In this document: positions 24,296-34,582 of the stretch, piece after piece
Position numbering within the stretch: the first letter of the stretch is position 1
Layout of the letters: the number at the start of each line of letters is the position of its first letter
NCBI GenBank assembly: GCA_902619835.1
Contig: CACNFS010000003.1
Location: 1 to 64,000 of the forward strand
DNA: 64,000 nucleotides
Source: an uncultured Pelagibacteraceae bacterium
Lineage (GTDB): Bacteria; Pseudomonadota; Alphaproteobacteria; Pelagibacterales; Pelagibacteraceae
Direction: 5' to 3'
Notes under the pieces: model-generated
What the model was told of the DNA's origin: nothing
Databases searched by the model: none
Seen by the model: the letters and a program-made list of their open reading frames with translations, nothing else
Translations under genes and position numbers: made by a program

Positions 24296-24883
24296 ATGCA
24301 ACTTTTTCCATTAATTTTATTCGGTATTGCAACTGCTTTTTCTCCTGGCCCAAATAATATTATGACATCTTATACAGCTTTTAATTTTGGATTTAGAAAA
24401 GCGATTCCTACAATGCTAGGAGTTATAATTGGATGGACGCTTTTAATTATTCTTTTGCAACTAACTTCTGGAGCTATTTTTCAAAAGTATGCATTTATTC
24501 AAACTACAATTAAAATATTAGGATCTATTTACTTGTTATATATGGCATACAAATTATCTTTTGCAGGACAAACAAAAGATAAGAAAATTGATCCAAAACC
24601 AGTTACTTTTTTGAATACTTTTTGGTTTCAATTTGTAAATCCTAAAAGCATTATAGTTGGACTAACCTCAATTTCTTTATTTATTGATACACAAAATAAT
24701 TACTTAAGAGACTCAATTGTTTTAACATTTGTTTGGTTTTTGATGGCTGTTGGAAGTCAAACAGCCTGGTGTTTAATGGGTAAATACATGAGAAAATTCG
24801 CCACAAGTGATAAATTTATTAAGAATTTTAATTATACAATGTCTTTTTTACTTATCGTTTGTGTGATTTTGTTCTATGTATAG
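24296..24883 (+). CDS. LysE family translocator
   Basis: 195 residues, six hydrophobic segments, and the LysE opening GIATAFSPGPNNIMTSYTAFN. A second member of this exporter family in the window, with a better conserved SPGPNN motif than the one at 3.4 kb. Three bases separate its stop from acnA. Substrate unknown. Confidence 0.9.
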   Translation: MQLFPLILFGIATAFSPGPNNIMTSYTAFNFGFRKAIPTMLGVIIGWTLLIILLQLTSGAIFQKYAFIQTTIKILGSIYLLYMAYKLSFAGQTKDKKIDPKPVTFLNTFWFQFVNPKSIIVGLTSISLFIDTQNNYLRDSIVLTFVWFLMAVGSQTAWCLMGKYMRKFATSDKFIKNFNYTMSFLLIVCVILFYV

Positions 24884-24886
24884 CGC

Positions 24887-27562
24887 ATGAAATTTAATAG
24901 TAAAAATTCATTTAAATCATTAGATAATATTTCATCATTAGGTAAAGATTATAAGATCTTCAATTTAAAAAAAGCCGAAAAGAATGGCTTAGACGGAATT
25001 TCAAAGCTACCAAAATCTCTTAAAGTTTTATTAGAAAATCTACTTAGATATGAGGATGATTTAACAGTGGATAAAAAACAGATTTTAGCAATAAAAGAAT
25101 GGTTAAAAAATAAAAAGTCTAACACTGAAATAGCTTACAGACCTGCACGTACTTTATTACAAGATTATACTGGAATTCCTGCAATTGCTGACCTTGCGGC
25201 TATGAGAGATGCGGTAAAAGATAAAAATAAAAACCCAGACAAAATTAATCCATTATCTACAGTTGATTTAGTTATAGATCATTCTGTGATGGTCGACGAG
25301 TATGCATCAGGAAAATCATTTAATCAAAATGTTGAGAGAGAATTTTCAAGAAATGGTGAAAGATATTCTTTTTTAAAATGGGGGCAAAAAGCATTTGACA
25401 ATTTTAGAGTTGTTCCGCCTGGTACAGGAATTTGTCATCAAGTAAATTTAGAATATTTGTCTAAAGTTGTTTGGTCATCAAAAAGTGATAACCATTTGTA
25501 TGCTTATCCAGATACTTTAGTTGGAACTGACAGTCACACAACAATGGTGAATGGTTTATCAGTCTTAGGCTGGGGTGTTGGAGGAATAGAAGCTGAGGCC
25601 GCAATGTTAGGCCAACCAATTTCAATGTTAATTCCAGAAGTTATTGGCGTAGAGCTAAAAGGAAAATTAAAAGAAGGAACGACTGCAACAGACTTAGTTT
25701 TAATTATTGTTGAAATGCTAAGAAAAAAAGGTGTAGTGGGTAAATTTGTTGAATTTTATGGAGATGGTTTAAAAAATTTAACTTTAGCTGATAGAGCAAC
25801 AATTGCAAACATGGCTCCTGAATATGGAGCTACATGTGGTTTTTTCCCAGTTGATGATGAAACTCTTAAATATTTAAAATTATCTGGAAGAGATCAAGAA
25901 ACAATAGTTTTGGTCGAGAAATATTCTAAAGAACAAGGGCTTTGGGCAAGTAACGATGTTGTGTTTACTGATACCATTTCATTAGATGTTAGCAGTGTAG
26001 TAACAAGCATTTCTGGACCTAAACGACCCCAGGATAAAGTTTTATTGACAGAAGCCTCAAATGCATTTGCAAACGTTTATAAAGAAAATGCAAAAAGAGA
26101 TAAAGCTATCGAAGTTAAAGTTGAAGGTACTGACTTCAATATTAAAGATGGTGATATTGTTATTGCTGCGATAACATCTTGCACAAACACTTCGAATCCA
26201 AGTGTAATGCTCGGTGCGGGCCTTTTAGCGAAGAAAGCATATGAAAAAGGATTAAAAGTTAAGCCTTGGGTAAAAACTTCACTTGCACCAGGATCACAAG
26301 TTGTAACTGACTATTTAGAAAAAGCAGGTTTAAATAAATATTTAGATGAACTTGGTTTCAATTTAGTTGGTTATGGCTGCACAACTTGTATTGGTAACTC
26401 TGGACCTTTAAATAAAAATATATCAGATGCAATAAATAAAAATGATCTTTATGCTGTCTCAGTTTTATCTGGAAATAGGAACTTTGAAGGAAGAATTAAT
26501 CCAGATGTAAAAGCTAATTACTTAGCTTCACCTCCACTTGTAGTTGCTTATGCTCTGGCAGGTAATATGAATTTTGATATGTACAAGTCATCACTCGGTA
26601 AAGATAAAAATGGAAAAGATGTTTTCTTAAAAGATATTTGGCCAAGTAATAAAGAAATTGAAGATTTGATGTTAAGTTCTTTAAACGCAGAAATGTTTAA
26701 ACAAAGATATTCAAATATCTCAAAGGGACCTAAAGAATGGCAAGCTATCAACACAACAGATAGTGATATTTATAACTGGGAAGCTAATTCTACATATGTA
26801 AAAAGACCACCATTTTTTGATGATTTACCTGATCAACCAGAGGGCTTTAAACCAATTAATGACGCAAGAATTCTTTTATTATTAGCTGACACAGTAACTA
26901 CGGATCATATTTCACCAGCAGGAAGTATTAAAAAAGAAAGTCCAACTGGCGATTATTTTATGAAGCATCAAATACAACAAAAAGATTTTAACTCTTATGG
27001 CGCAAGAAGGGGAAATCATGAAGTAATGATGAGAGGAACTTTTGGAAATATTAAAATTAGAAATGAAATGGCTCCTGGTACCGAGGGTGGATTTACAACG
27101 TTGCAGCCAGATGGAAAAGTAATGAGTGTTTATGAAGCTGCAATGGAATACAAAAAAAGAAAAAATGATTTAGTTGTAATTGCTGGTAAAGAATATGGAA
27201 CAGGTTCCTCTAGGGACTGGGCAGCAAAAGGAACTAAACTTTTAGGTATTAAAGCTGTTTTAGCAGAAAGTTTTGAAAGAATACACAGATCAAATTTAAT
27301 TGGAATGGGTGTTCTACCCTTACAGTTTAAAGAGGGTTTTGATCGAAAAAAATTGAAAATTACAGGAGCAGAGTTAGTTTCTGTTGTAGATATTGACAAA
27401 GGTGTCAAGCCAAGACAAGAGTTGACTTGTGAAATTAAATATCAAGACGGAACTAGCAAAAAAATTCCAATGCTTTGTAGAATTGATACTGCTAATGAAG
27501 TGGAGTATTACAAAAACGGAGGAATTTTACAGTATGTTTTAAGAAATATGCTTGCTAATTAA
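24887..27562 (+). CDS. acnA: Aconitate hydratase A
   Basis: 891 residues, the length of AcnA/IRP-type aconitases. The three 4Fe-4S ligands are C432 (TSCTNTSNPSVML), C498 and C501 (GCTTCIGNSG), close to E. coli AcnA numbering. The swivelling C-terminal domain is intact with GKEYGTGSSRDWAAKG. Interconverts citrate and isocitrate in the TCA cycle; related enzymes also hydrate methyl-aconitate. The following prpD-family gene starts immediately after the stop, so both are probably co-transcribed. Confidence 0.95.
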   Translation: MKFNSKNSFKSLDNISSLGKDYKIFNLKKAEKNGLDGISKLPKSLKVLLENLLRYEDDLTVDKKQILAIKEWLKNKKSNTEIAYRPARTLLQDYTGIPAIADLAAMRDAVKDKNKNPDKINPLSTVDLVIDHSVMVDEYASGKSFNQNVEREFSRNGERYSFLKWGQKAFDNFRVVPPGTGICHQVNLEYLSKVVWSSKSDNHLYAYPDTLVGTDSHTTMVNGLSVLGWGVGGIEAEAAMLGQPISMLIPEVIGVELKGKLKEGTTATDLVLIIVEMLRKKGVVGKFVEFYGDGLKNLTLADRATIANMAPEYGATCGFFPVDDETLKYLKLSGRDQETIVLVEKYSKEQGLWASNDVVFTDTISLDVSSVVTSISGPKRPQDKVLLTEASNAFANVYKENAKRDKAIEVKVEGTDFNIKDGDIVIAAITSCTNTSNPSVMLGAGLLAKKAYEKGLKVKPWVKTSLAPGSQVVTDYLEKAGLNKYLDELGFNLVGYGCTTCIGNSGPLNKNISDAINKNDLYAVSVLSGNRNFEGRINPDVKANYLASPPLVVAYALAGNMNFDMYKSSLGKDKNGKDVFLKDIWPSNKEIEDLMLSSLNAEMFKQRYSNISKGPKEWQAINTTDSDIYNWEANSTYVKRPPFFDDLPDQPEGFKPINDARILLLLADTVTTDHISPAGSIKKESPTGDYFMKHQIQQKDFNSYGARRGNHEVMMRGTFGNIKIRNEMAPGTEGGFTTLQPDGKVMSVYEAAMEYKKRKNDLVVIAGKEYGTGSSRDWAAKGTKLLGIKAVLAESFERIHRSNLIGMGVLPLQFKEGFDRKKLKITGAELVSVVDIDKGVKPRQELTCEIKYQDGTSKKIPMLCRIDTANEVEYYKNGGILQYVLRNMLAN

Positions 27563-29068
27563 ATGAGAAATATAAAAGTTAAAGTTCATCCGTCAAAATC
27601 AAACCTAAAAAAAGAAGATCAATTAGCTTGGAAAATTGCTGAGATTGCATCAGATAAAGCGAAATTAGATAAAGATGCGGTTGATATGGTAATTAATAGA
27701 ATTATTGATAATGCATCAGTAGCTATTGCTTCTTTTAATAGAGCACCAGTTACATCAGCAAGAGCAATGGCTCTAGCACATTCTAAAAAAAAAGGTGCTA
27801 CAGTTTTTGGTTTAAATCCAAAAATTAAAGTAGATTGTGAGTGGGCTGCATGGGCAAATGGAACAGCTGTGAGAGAATTAGATTATCATGATACCTTTTT
27901 AGCAGCGGATTACAGTCATCCAGGTGATAATATTCCTGCAATCTTAGCAGTTGCACAACAAAAGGGATGTAATGGTAAGGACTTAATAAGAGGAATACTT
28001 ACCGGTTATGAGGTGCAAGTAAACTTAGTAAAAGGCATTTGCTTACATGAACATAAAATTGATCATATTGCTCACCTAGGCCCGAGTATTGCGGCTGGTC
28101 TAGGAAGTTTATTAAATTTAAAAACTGATGTGATTTATCAATCTGTCCAACAAGCATTACATATAACCGTCTCTACAAGACAATCTCGAAAAGGAGAAAT
28201 ATCTAGTTGGAAAGCTTTTGCGCCAGCACATGCTGGTAAACTTGCGGTGGAGGCAGTCGATAGATGTATGAGAGGTGAGGGCGCTCCTTCACCAATTTAT
28301 GAGGGAGAAGATAGCGTCATAGCTTATGTTTTATCTGGACCAGATAAAGAATACACGGTTCCATTGCCAAATGTAAATGAGCCTAAGCGAGCAATACTTG
28401 AAACTTATACCAAAGAACATTCAGCAGAATACCAATCCCAAGCTTTGATTGATTTAGCTAGAAGCTTAAATAAAAAAATTTCTAATATTGTTGACATTGA
28501 AAAAATTTTAATTGAAACAAGTCATCATACTCACAACGTAATTGGTACTGGAGCAAATGATCCCCAAAAAATGGATCCAAAAGCAAGTAGGGAAACTTTA
28601 GATCATTCAATAATGTATATTTTTGCAGTAGCGCTAGAAGATGGTGCTTGGCACCATGTCAAATCCTACACTCCTAAAAGAGCTCAAAGAAAAAGTACTG
28701 TTGAACTTTGGCAAAAAATTTCAACTAAAGAAGATCCAAAATGGACTGAAAAATATCATGATCCTAACCCCAAAAATAAATGTTTTGGTGGTAAAGTAGT
28801 CATAACAATGAAAGATGGGTCCACAATATCAGAGGAAATTAACGTTGCAGACGCACATCCAGCTGGCAAAAGACCTTTTTCGCGGAAAGAATATATAAAT
28901 AAATTTAAAAGTTTAACTAAAGACATTATTTCAAATAAAGAGTCAGATAGATTTTTAAAGTGTGTACAAAATCTTCCAAAATTAAAAGCAAAAGATTTAA
29001 TAGGTTTAAATGTAGAGGTTAACTCATCAGTGAAAAATAAATCCAAAAGCAGTAAGGGTATCTTTTAA
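27563..29068 (+). CDS. prpD: MmgE/PrpD family protein, probable 2-methylcitrate dehydratase
   Basis: 501 residues, slightly longer than E. coli PrpD. Conserved family segments are present: [28 protein letters not shown], the [15 protein letters not shown] region and a C-terminal [15 protein letters not shown]. PrpD dehydrates 2-methylcitrate in propionate oxidation. No prpB or prpC is seen in the window, so the substrate assignment relies on family similarity and the adjacent aconitase, which could carry out the next hydration. Confidence 0.85.
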   Translation: MRNIKVKVHPSKSNLKKEDQLAWKIAEIASDKAKLDKDAVDMVINRIIDNASVAIASFNRAPVTSARAMALAHSKKKGATVFGLNPKIKVDCEWAAWANGTAVRELDYHDTFLAADYSHPGDNIPAILAVAQQKGCNGKDLIRGILTGYEVQVNLVKGICLHEHKIDHIAHLGPSIAAGLGSLLNLKTDVIYQSVQQALHITVSTRQSRKGEISSWKAFAPAHAGKLAVEAVDRCMRGEGAPSPIYEGEDSVIAYVLSGPDKEYTVPLPNVNEPKRAILETYTKEHSAEYQSQALIDLARSLNKKISNIVDIEKILIETSHHTHNVIGTGANDPQKMDPKASRETLDHSIMYIFAVALEDGAWHHVKSYTPKRAQRKSTVELWQKISTKEDPKWTEKYHDPNPKNKCFGGKVVITMKDGSTISEEINVADAHPAGKRPFSRKEYINKFKSLTKDIISNKESDRFLKCVQNLPKLKAKDLIGLNVEVNSSVKNKSKSSKGIF

Positions 29069-30031
29069 TTATTTGATTTTCTTTGCTAAGTCATTAGCAC
29101 TTAACCAAGCATTTTCAACTTTAGGACCGATAAACCAATCAGCGCACAACCCTAACCTCAATTTTTTGTTCCAGTAACTTTTTAAGGGTGAACCATTAAA
29201 ATTATATGAATATTTCCATCCGTGTGTTTTTTTGAAAATAATTTTATTTTTTCTATACCCTGTAAAGTTTAAAAATTTTGAAACCAAAGTATTTTCTGCT
29301 TTGTTACTGTTTTTATAATGATTTATGTTTTTTTTAGCCCACTCAACCGAGGACTGCAATGTCCAAAGAGAATTTGAAGAGTTAAATCTACTTTTACTAT
29401 TTTCATGAGCTGCCCAAGTTAAAATATCATCGTTAAATTTTATACTACTTACTGAAACAGTTTTTTGATTTTTAAAAGCTATCATTGTTGTAATGTTTGG
29501 CTCCATATTTATCTTTAAATCCAATATTTTTTTTTCTAAATATTTACCTGCTATTTTTTTTGATTGAGGGAATGGACAAGTTAATATTATCGACTTAGCT
29601 TGAATATATTCACCATTATCTAGTTTTATTTCCCAGAAGAATTTATTATTAAAAATTGATTTGACTGAAGATTGAAAACTTTTTTTTATTTTTTTGGTAT
29701 AAAATTTAGAGATAAAATTATTACCTTTCATGCCAATAAATTTTTCTGAAATTTCTTTTTTTTCAAATGTAAAATCTAAATGATTTCCAGTCCAAATTTT
29801 TGCTTCTTTTTTTTTACAAAGAGTTTTTATAAAATTTAAAAATTTTTTTGATTTTGGAGAAATATATTGAACCCCATGGTCAAAACTTAAATTTTTTTTA
29901 AATCTTTTATTTGATGCGCGTCCTCCTGGGCCTCTTGCTTTATCAAGAATATGTACAGAGTACTTTTTTGAGAGAAGGTAAGCTATTGTAGAGCCAGATA
30001 CACCTGACCCTATAACACAAAAGTCCAACAT
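29069..30031 (-). CDS. FAD-dependent oxidoreductase, renalase-like
   Basis: 320 residues. Dinucleotide-binding GSGVSGSTIAYLLSKK at the N-terminus, then GPGGRASNKR and the FDHGVQYISP stretch characteristic of the renalase-like (COG3380) amine-oxidase group. The substrate is unknown; bacterial renalases oxidise mis-reduced nicotinamide cofactors. Very lysine-rich and AT-rich. Its start overlaps the TerC stop by one base, so the pair is co-transcribed on the minus strand. Confidence 0.78.
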   Translation of the reverse strand: MLDFCVIGSGVSGSTIAYLLSKKYSVHILDKARGPGGRASNKRFKKNLSFDHGVQYISPKSKKFLNFIKTLCKKKEAKIWTGNHLDFTFEKKEISEKFIGMKGNNFISKFYTKKIKKSFQSSVKSIFNNKFFWEIKLDNGEYIQAKSIILTCPFPQSKKIAGKYLEKKILDLKINMEPNITTMIAFKNQKTVSVSSIKFNDDILTWAAHENSKSRFNSSNSLWTLQSSVEWAKKNINHYKNSNKAENTLVSKFLNFTGYRKNKIIFKKTHGWKYSYNFNGSPLKSYWNKKLRLGLCADWFIGPKVENAWLSANDLAKKIK

Positions 30032-30648
30032 TATAAGAATAAAAATTTATATTTTTCGTTAATTGAAAGAACTTCATAACTTACAAGCCCTCCAATTATT
30101 AATTGTATTGAAATTACCAAAATTACAAACAAGCCTAAATATCCAAGCCACATATGTTTTTTGATATATTCAGCAAAATAACTAGCAAGAGTGGCAATCA
30201 AAAATACTGATAATAACAAACCTATTACCATTAAATGAAAATTCCCTTTCGAAGCGGCTACTACTGCAATAGTATTATCGAAACTTAATGTAAGATCAGC
30301 AATTAAAACTTGATAAACCCCAACACTAAAGCTTTTGGTTTCAGCAGATTTTAGTTGAGGTGTTTTAATTTTATTTTTACCGAAAAAGTCTTGTCTTAAA
30401 TTGTTAATTACCCATAAAAGCAGAACTCCGCCAAGGATTTTTATCCAAGCAAATTCGAACAGATAATTAGCTCCGGATGCAAAAACAATTCTAAACAAGA
30501 ATGCTGCAGCAACACCCCATGCTATAATTTTTCTTCTATTTTCTGTTGCAAATCCCGCAGCGATTAAACCTATTATGATCGCGTTATCCGCAGCCATAAC
30601 TATATCTATGAGGATTATTTGTAGGGAGATAATTACTTGCTCTAACAT
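30031..30648 (-). CDS. TerC family membrane protein (YjbE type)
   Basis: About 205 residues from ATG 30648. A longer frame to 30771 would overlap the divergent MATE gene and adds residues not seen in the family. Seven hydrophobic segments with the paired acidic motifs MAADNAIIIGL and LSFDNTIAV that are thought to bind metal ions. TerC proteins are implicated in manganese export or metallation of secreted enzymes. Upstream partner of the renalase-like gene. Confidence 0.85.
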   Translation of the reverse strand: MLEQVIISLQIILIDIVMAADNAIIIGLIAAGFATENRRKIIAWGVAAAFLFRIVFASGANYLFEFAWIKILGGVLLLWVINNLRQDFFGKNKIKTPQLKSAETKSFSVGVYQVLIADLTLSFDNTIAVVAASKGNFHLMVIGLLLSVFLIATLASYFAEYIKKHMWLGYLGLFVILVISIQLIIGGLVSYEVLSINEKYKFLFL

Positions 30649-30695
30649 TCGAGAATCAATGTATATAAGGTTATTAAGATATATTAAAGAATAAA

Positions 30696-32021
30696 ATGGA
30701 ACTGTTAAAAAGCTCATCAAAATTTTCAAAAAAACAAATAATTTTGTTGTCCATACCGGTTTTTTTTTCAAACATGGCTATTCCATTAGTAGGAATGGTT
30801 GATACAGGTTTGATGGGTAATCTAGGTGAAACTAAGTATTTAGCAGCAACCAGTATAGCTACATCGGTTATGACAATGATTGTTTGGAGTTTTGGTTTTT
30901 TAAGAATGGGGACTGTTGGAGTAGTTGCACAGGCTTATGGTAGAAGTGATTATAGAGAGATAGTAAAAACGATTTTAAGAAATATAGTTCTTGCTCTAAT
31001 TGCAGCATTTATAATAATTATTTTCTTCCCGGCTTTAAAAATTGCAATAAATTATTTTTTTTCTCCCTCTGATGAAACAGAGGTATTAATAAAAACTTAT
31101 TTAAATGTAAGAATTTTTTCAATTCCTGCAGAATTAATTATTTATGTTTTAGTTGGTTTTTATCTAGGTATACAAAAAACTAAAATTTCGAGTTTTTTAA
31201 TAATTGTTCTATCAAGTTTGAATATCATTTTTAGTTCTCTACTAGTTTTAACATATGATTTAAAAGTTTTTGGTGTAGCTCTAGGAACATTAATTTCGAG
31301 TTATATAACCTTAATCATTTTCACGATATTTACCTACAATTTTATTATTCAAAAATTCAAAGTAATTCCTAAATTTGAAAATTTAGTAGTAAGATCTAAA
31401 TTACTCAAACTTTTTCATATAAATTTAAATATTTTTATAAGAACTTTATTTCTCACATTTGCTTTTCTATGGGTAACTTATCTTGGTTCAAAAATTGGAG
31501 AAGATTATTTAGCAGTTAATACAATATTAATGCAATTTATAATTTTATCATCATTCTTCTTAGATGCCTACGCATTTTCGACTGAAGGGATTGTAGGTTT
31601 TGCTGTAGGAAGAAGAAACCGAAAATCTTTTTTAGAAGTTGTAAGAAATTCTATTCAGGTAAGTTTTATCACTGCTATTATTATATCAATAATTTATTTA
31701 TTGTTTTTTAAAGAAATAATTTACATAATTACTGATATTGAGATTTTAAGATTTATTTCTTTTCAACATATCTTATGGGTAATTATAATTCCACCAATTG
31801 CATGTTTTTGTTATCAATTAGATGGAATATTTATCGGAGCATCACAAACAAAAGAAATTAGAAATGCAATGATAGTATCTGTTTTGATTTATATTGGAGC
31901 ATCGATCTTCTTAACAAAATATCTAGACAATCACGGTATTTGGTTATCTCTTCTATTATTTATGATATTAAGATCCTTAACGTTACAGTATTATTTTAAA
32001 AATATTTTGAAAAAATTTTAA
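30696..32021 (+). CDS. MATE family efflux transporter
   Basis: 441 residues with twelve hydrophobic segments and the MATE opening PVFFSNMAIPLVGMVDTGLMG followed by FLRMGTVGVVAQAYG. Belongs to the DinF-like branch of cation-coupled multidrug and metabolite exporters. Divergent from terC with 47 bases between starts, and its last base is shared with the next gene (TAATG). Confidence 0.92.
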   Translation: MELLKSSSKFSKKQIILLSIPVFFSNMAIPLVGMVDTGLMGNLGETKYLAATSIATSVMTMIVWSFGFLRMGTVGVVAQAYGRSDYREIVKTILRNIVLALIAAFIIIIFFPALKIAINYFFSPSDETEVLIKTYLNVRIFSIPAELIIYVLVGFYLGIQKTKISSFLIIVLSSLNIIFSSLLVLTYDLKVFGVALGTLISSYITLIIFTIFTYNFIIQKFKVIPKFENLVVRSKLLKLFHINLNIFIRTLFLTFAFLWVTYLGSKIGEDYLAVNTILMQFIILSSFFLDAYAFSTEGIVGFAVGRRNRKSFLEVVRNSIQVSFITAIIISIIYLLFFKEIIYIITDIEILRFISFQHILWVIIIPPIACFCYQLDGIFIGASQTKEIRNAMIVSVLIYIGASIFLTKYLDNHGIWLSLLLFMILRSLTLQYYFKNILKKF

Positions 32022-32884
32022 TGCAATTTTTATATAAAATACCAGGTTATATTTTACTCTTATTTGGTGGATTTTGTTTAAGCTGGGGAGGACTCATTAT
32101 TAGATCTTTTGAAGAAGCAAGTATTTGGCAAATTTTATTTTTAAGATCAATTTTTTTTCTATTAGCTCTTTTAGCTTTTCTATATGCAACTTATAAAAAA
32201 AATATATTTAATATAATTAAGGAGTCTGGCCTTCCAGGATTACTAGGTGGTTTTATAATGTCTCTTAGTTTTATCGCCTTTATAGTTGCAATGAGCAATA
32301 CCTCAGTAGCAAATGTCGTTTTTATAATAAGTACACAAACTATGTTTCTAGCTATATTCGGCTACTTTTATTTAAAAGAAAAACTATCTTTAGTTAGTTC
32401 GGCTTCGATCTTTCTTGCTATGAGCGGTATTATTATAATGGTTGGAGACTCCATTACAGGAGGATCATTATTTGGAAATATAGTGGCATTAGCAATTCCA
32501 ATAAATTTTGCAATTTATGTAATGATAATAAGGAAAAATACCAAAGTTGATATGATTCCAGCAATATTTTACTCTGGATTATTTAGTTTGATTTACGGTT
32601 TTTTCTTAACAGAGTCTTTTGAATTCACTAAACATGATCTTTGGATGGGTTTTCTTCTCGGAGTCCCCCAATTAGCATTTGGTTTTATTTGTATAACTAT
32701 TGGATCAAGAACGGTAGAGTCAGCGACAGTTGGGCTTTTAATGTTGATGGAAACTTTATGCGCACCAATTTGGGTATGGTTATTTTTGAGTGAAATTCCT
32801 CCAATAAGTGTATTTTTAGGTGGCGCGGTCATTGTTTCCGCAATAATATTGAAGAGCTTTGATAAAAAACAAAGTAAGACTTGA
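32021..32884 (+). CDS. DMT superfamily transporter (EamA domains)
   Basis: 287 residues, ten hydrophobic segments and two EamA repeats. LSWGGLIIRSFEEASIWQILFLRS opens the first; the second ends with GLLMLMETLCAPIWVWLFLSEIP. Likely exports or imports a small metabolite; substrate unknown. Translationally coupled to the MATE gene. Followed by the glycine riboswitch. Confidence 0.9.
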   Translation: MQFLYKIPGYILLLFGGFCLSWGGLIIRSFEEASIWQILFLRSIFFLLALLAFLYATYKKNIFNIIKESGLPGLLGGFIMSLSFIAFIVAMSNTSVANVVFIISTQTMFLAIFGYFYLKEKLSLVSSASIFLAMSGIIIMVGDSITGGSLFGNIVALAIPINFAIYVMIIRKNTKVDMIPAIFYSGLFSLIYGFFLTESFEFTKHDLWMGFLLGVPQLAFGFICITIGSRTVESATVGLLMLMETLCAPIWVWLFLSEIPPISVFLGGAVIVSAIILKSFDKKQSKT

Positions 32885-32910
32885 ATAATTTACATTTGAC
32901 TTTTTAATGT
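32881..32910 (+). promoter_or_regulatory. Possible promoter of the riboswitch-gcvTHP transcript
   Basis: TTGAAT (32881-32886) and TAATGT (32905-32910) spaced by 18 bases would start RNA near 32917, just at the 5' edge of the aptamer. It overlaps the end of the EamA gene. A TTGACT at 32896 has no matching -10. Confidence 0.35.
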
Positions 32911-32912
32911 AT

Positions 32913-33077
32913 TTAGAGGAAAGTCTCAGGCATAACGGGAGAGACCATTTAGGCGCCGAAGGAGCAACCACCCCGGAAACTCTCAGGCAAAAGGACCGTT
33001 ATCGTAATAACTCTGGAAAGCAGGCGAAAGCCTCACCGAAGGATTAAATCTCTCAGGTACATAGACAGATGGGGTTA
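32913..33077 (+). ncRNA. Tandem glycine riboswitch
   Basis: Two aptamers of the gcvT motif lie back to back. Aptamer I (about 32934-33002) contains GGAGAGACC, CGCCGAAGGAGCAA and ACTCTCAGGCAAAAGGAC. Aptamer II (about 33005-33077) contains CTCACCGAAGGA, ATCTCTCAGGTACAT and AGACAGATGGGG. A 5' GAGGAAAG segment upstream can form the leader kink-turn with the inter-aptamer linker. Glycine binding normally switches on glycine-cleavage genes, and gcvT starts 17 bases downstream. A short distance with no terminator stem suggests translational control (inference). Confidence 0.95.
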
Positions 33078-33094
33078 AGCAAGAAAGAGTTATT

Positions 33095-34189
33095 ATGGAA
33101 GTACAAAAAACAGCTTTATACAATTATCATAAAAATTTAGGAGCAAAATTTGTTCCGTTTGCTGGCTATGAAATGCCTATTCAATATAAAGATGGTATTG
33201 TTAAAGAACATATTTCTACAAGAACACACGCTGGATTTTTTGATGTTTCACATATGGGGCAATTTTTTTTAGAAGGGGATGAAACATTAGTAGAGTCATT
33301 AGAAAAAATTATACCAGCAGATTTAAAAAATTTGAAAATTAATCATTCAAAATATTCTTTTTTACTTAATAATGAAGGTGGAATAATTGATGATTTAATT
33401 ATTACGAGAACAGAAAAAGGTTTTTGTATAATCTTAAACGCAGCTTGCAAGGAAAATGATATAAAACAAATTTCTCAATTTTTAAAAAAACATCATAAAC
33501 ATCTTTTAAACAACGATTTATCTTTAATAGCGTTGCAAGGACCGAAATCAGTAGAGATTTTAGAAAAATTAATTCCGGGCGTTGCTAATTTAAAATTTAT
33601 GACAGGAAACAATTTTGAGTATGAAGGTGAAAATCTATATGTAACAAGATCTGGATATACAGGTGAAGATGGTTTTGAAATCTCAATTTCAAACACAAAA
33701 GTCGAAAAGCTTATCGATTACTTAATTTCAAATGAAGTTAAACCAATAGGTTTAGGAGCTAGAGATACATTAAGATTAGAGGCAGGTCTGTGTTTATATG
33801 GCCATGATTTAAATGAAAAAATAAATCCAGTAGAGGCTAATTTAAAATGGGCTATAGCAAAAAAAAGGAAAGAAGTTGGCGGCTTTAATGGATGGGAAAA
33901 AATAAAAAATTTATTAGCAAACGGAAGTGAAAAAATTAGAGTTGGTATAAAGCCAGATGGAAAAGTTATAGCTAGAGAAAATACAAAAATCTTTTCGTTA
34001 GATAATAATGAAATAGGATTCGTTACTAGCGGTACTTTTGGTCCGAGCGTGAACGCTCCAGTTGCAATGGGATATGTTAAATCAGAATTTTCTGAAGTAG
34101 GAACATCTATTCAGCTTGAAGTAAGAGGAAAAAAATATGGGGGTAAGATTTCTGAACTTCCATTTTATAAAAAAAGTTATGTTAAATAA
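33095..34189 (+). CDS. gcvT: Glycine cleavage system T protein (aminomethyltransferase)
   Basis: 364 residues, normal length. Family segments: FVPFAGYEMPIQYKDG near the N-terminus, FFDVSHMGQF, TRSGYTGEDGFEIS, and GARDTLRLEAGLCLYGHDLN with the catalytic and folate-binding region. It transfers the one-carbon unit from the H-protein intermediate to tetrahydrofolate, releasing ammonia. First gene under the glycine riboswitch; gcvH follows after 12 bases with its own GGGGAAA ribosome site. Confidence 0.96.
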   Translation: MEVQKTALYNYHKNLGAKFVPFAGYEMPIQYKDGIVKEHISTRTHAGFFDVSHMGQFFLEGDETLVESLEKIIPADLKNLKINHSKYSFLLNNEGGIIDDLIITRTEKGFCIILNAACKENDIKQISQFLKKHHKHLLNNDLSLIALQGPKSVEILEKLIPGVANLKFMTGNNFEYEGENLYVTRSGYTGEDGFEISISNTKVEKLIDYLISNEVKPIGLGARDTLRLEAGLCLYGHDLNEKINPVEANLKWAIAKKRKEVGGFNGWEKIKNLLANGSEKIRVGIKPDGKVIARENTKIFSLDNNEIGFVTSGTFGPSVNAPVAMGYVKSEFSEVGTSIQLEVRGKKYGGKISELPFYKKSYVK

Positions 34190-34201
34190 GGGGAAACAAA
34201 T

Positions 34202-34582
34202 ATGAGTGAAAAAAAATTTTCTAAAAAACATGAATGGGTTTCACTAGATGGAGACGTTGCTACAGTCGGAATAACTAAGCATGCAACAGAAATGCTTGGT
34301 GACATTGTTTTTGTGGAGGTTCCTGATGCAGGTAAAGTTGTAGAAAAAGAAGGTCAAGCAGCTGTTGTAGAGTCTACTAAAGCTGCGAGTGATGTTTATT
34401 CTCCTATTTCTGGAGAAATTACTGAGGGAAATAAAGCCATTGCAAATGATCCTGGAAGCGTAAATACTGACCCTGAAGGTGCCAGCTGGTTTTTTAAGTT
34501 AAAGATTAAAGATAAAGGTGAGTATGACTCCCTAATGTCAAAAGACGAATATGATAAATTTTGTAAGGAGAACCCTAGCTAA
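34202..34582 (+). CDS. gcvH: Glycine cleavage system H protein
   Basis: 126 residues. The lipoylation lysine is K60 in VESTKAASD, and the conserved [12 protein letters not shown] precedes it. The lipoyl arm shuttles the aminomethyl group between GcvP, GcvT and the L protein, which is not in this window. The gcvP ATG begins immediately after the stop. Confidence 0.96.
   Translation: MSEKKFSKKHEWVSLDGDVATVGITKHATEMLGDIVFVEVPDAGKVVEKEGQAAVVESTKAASDVYSPISGEITEGNKAIANDPGSVNTDPEGASWFFKLKIKDKGEYDSLMSKDEYDKFCKENPS

Noticed and set aside
30649-30771. N-terminal extension of the TerC-type protein
   Set aside because: It would overlap the start of the divergent MATE gene by 76 bases; the ATG at 30648 gives a family-like N-terminus.
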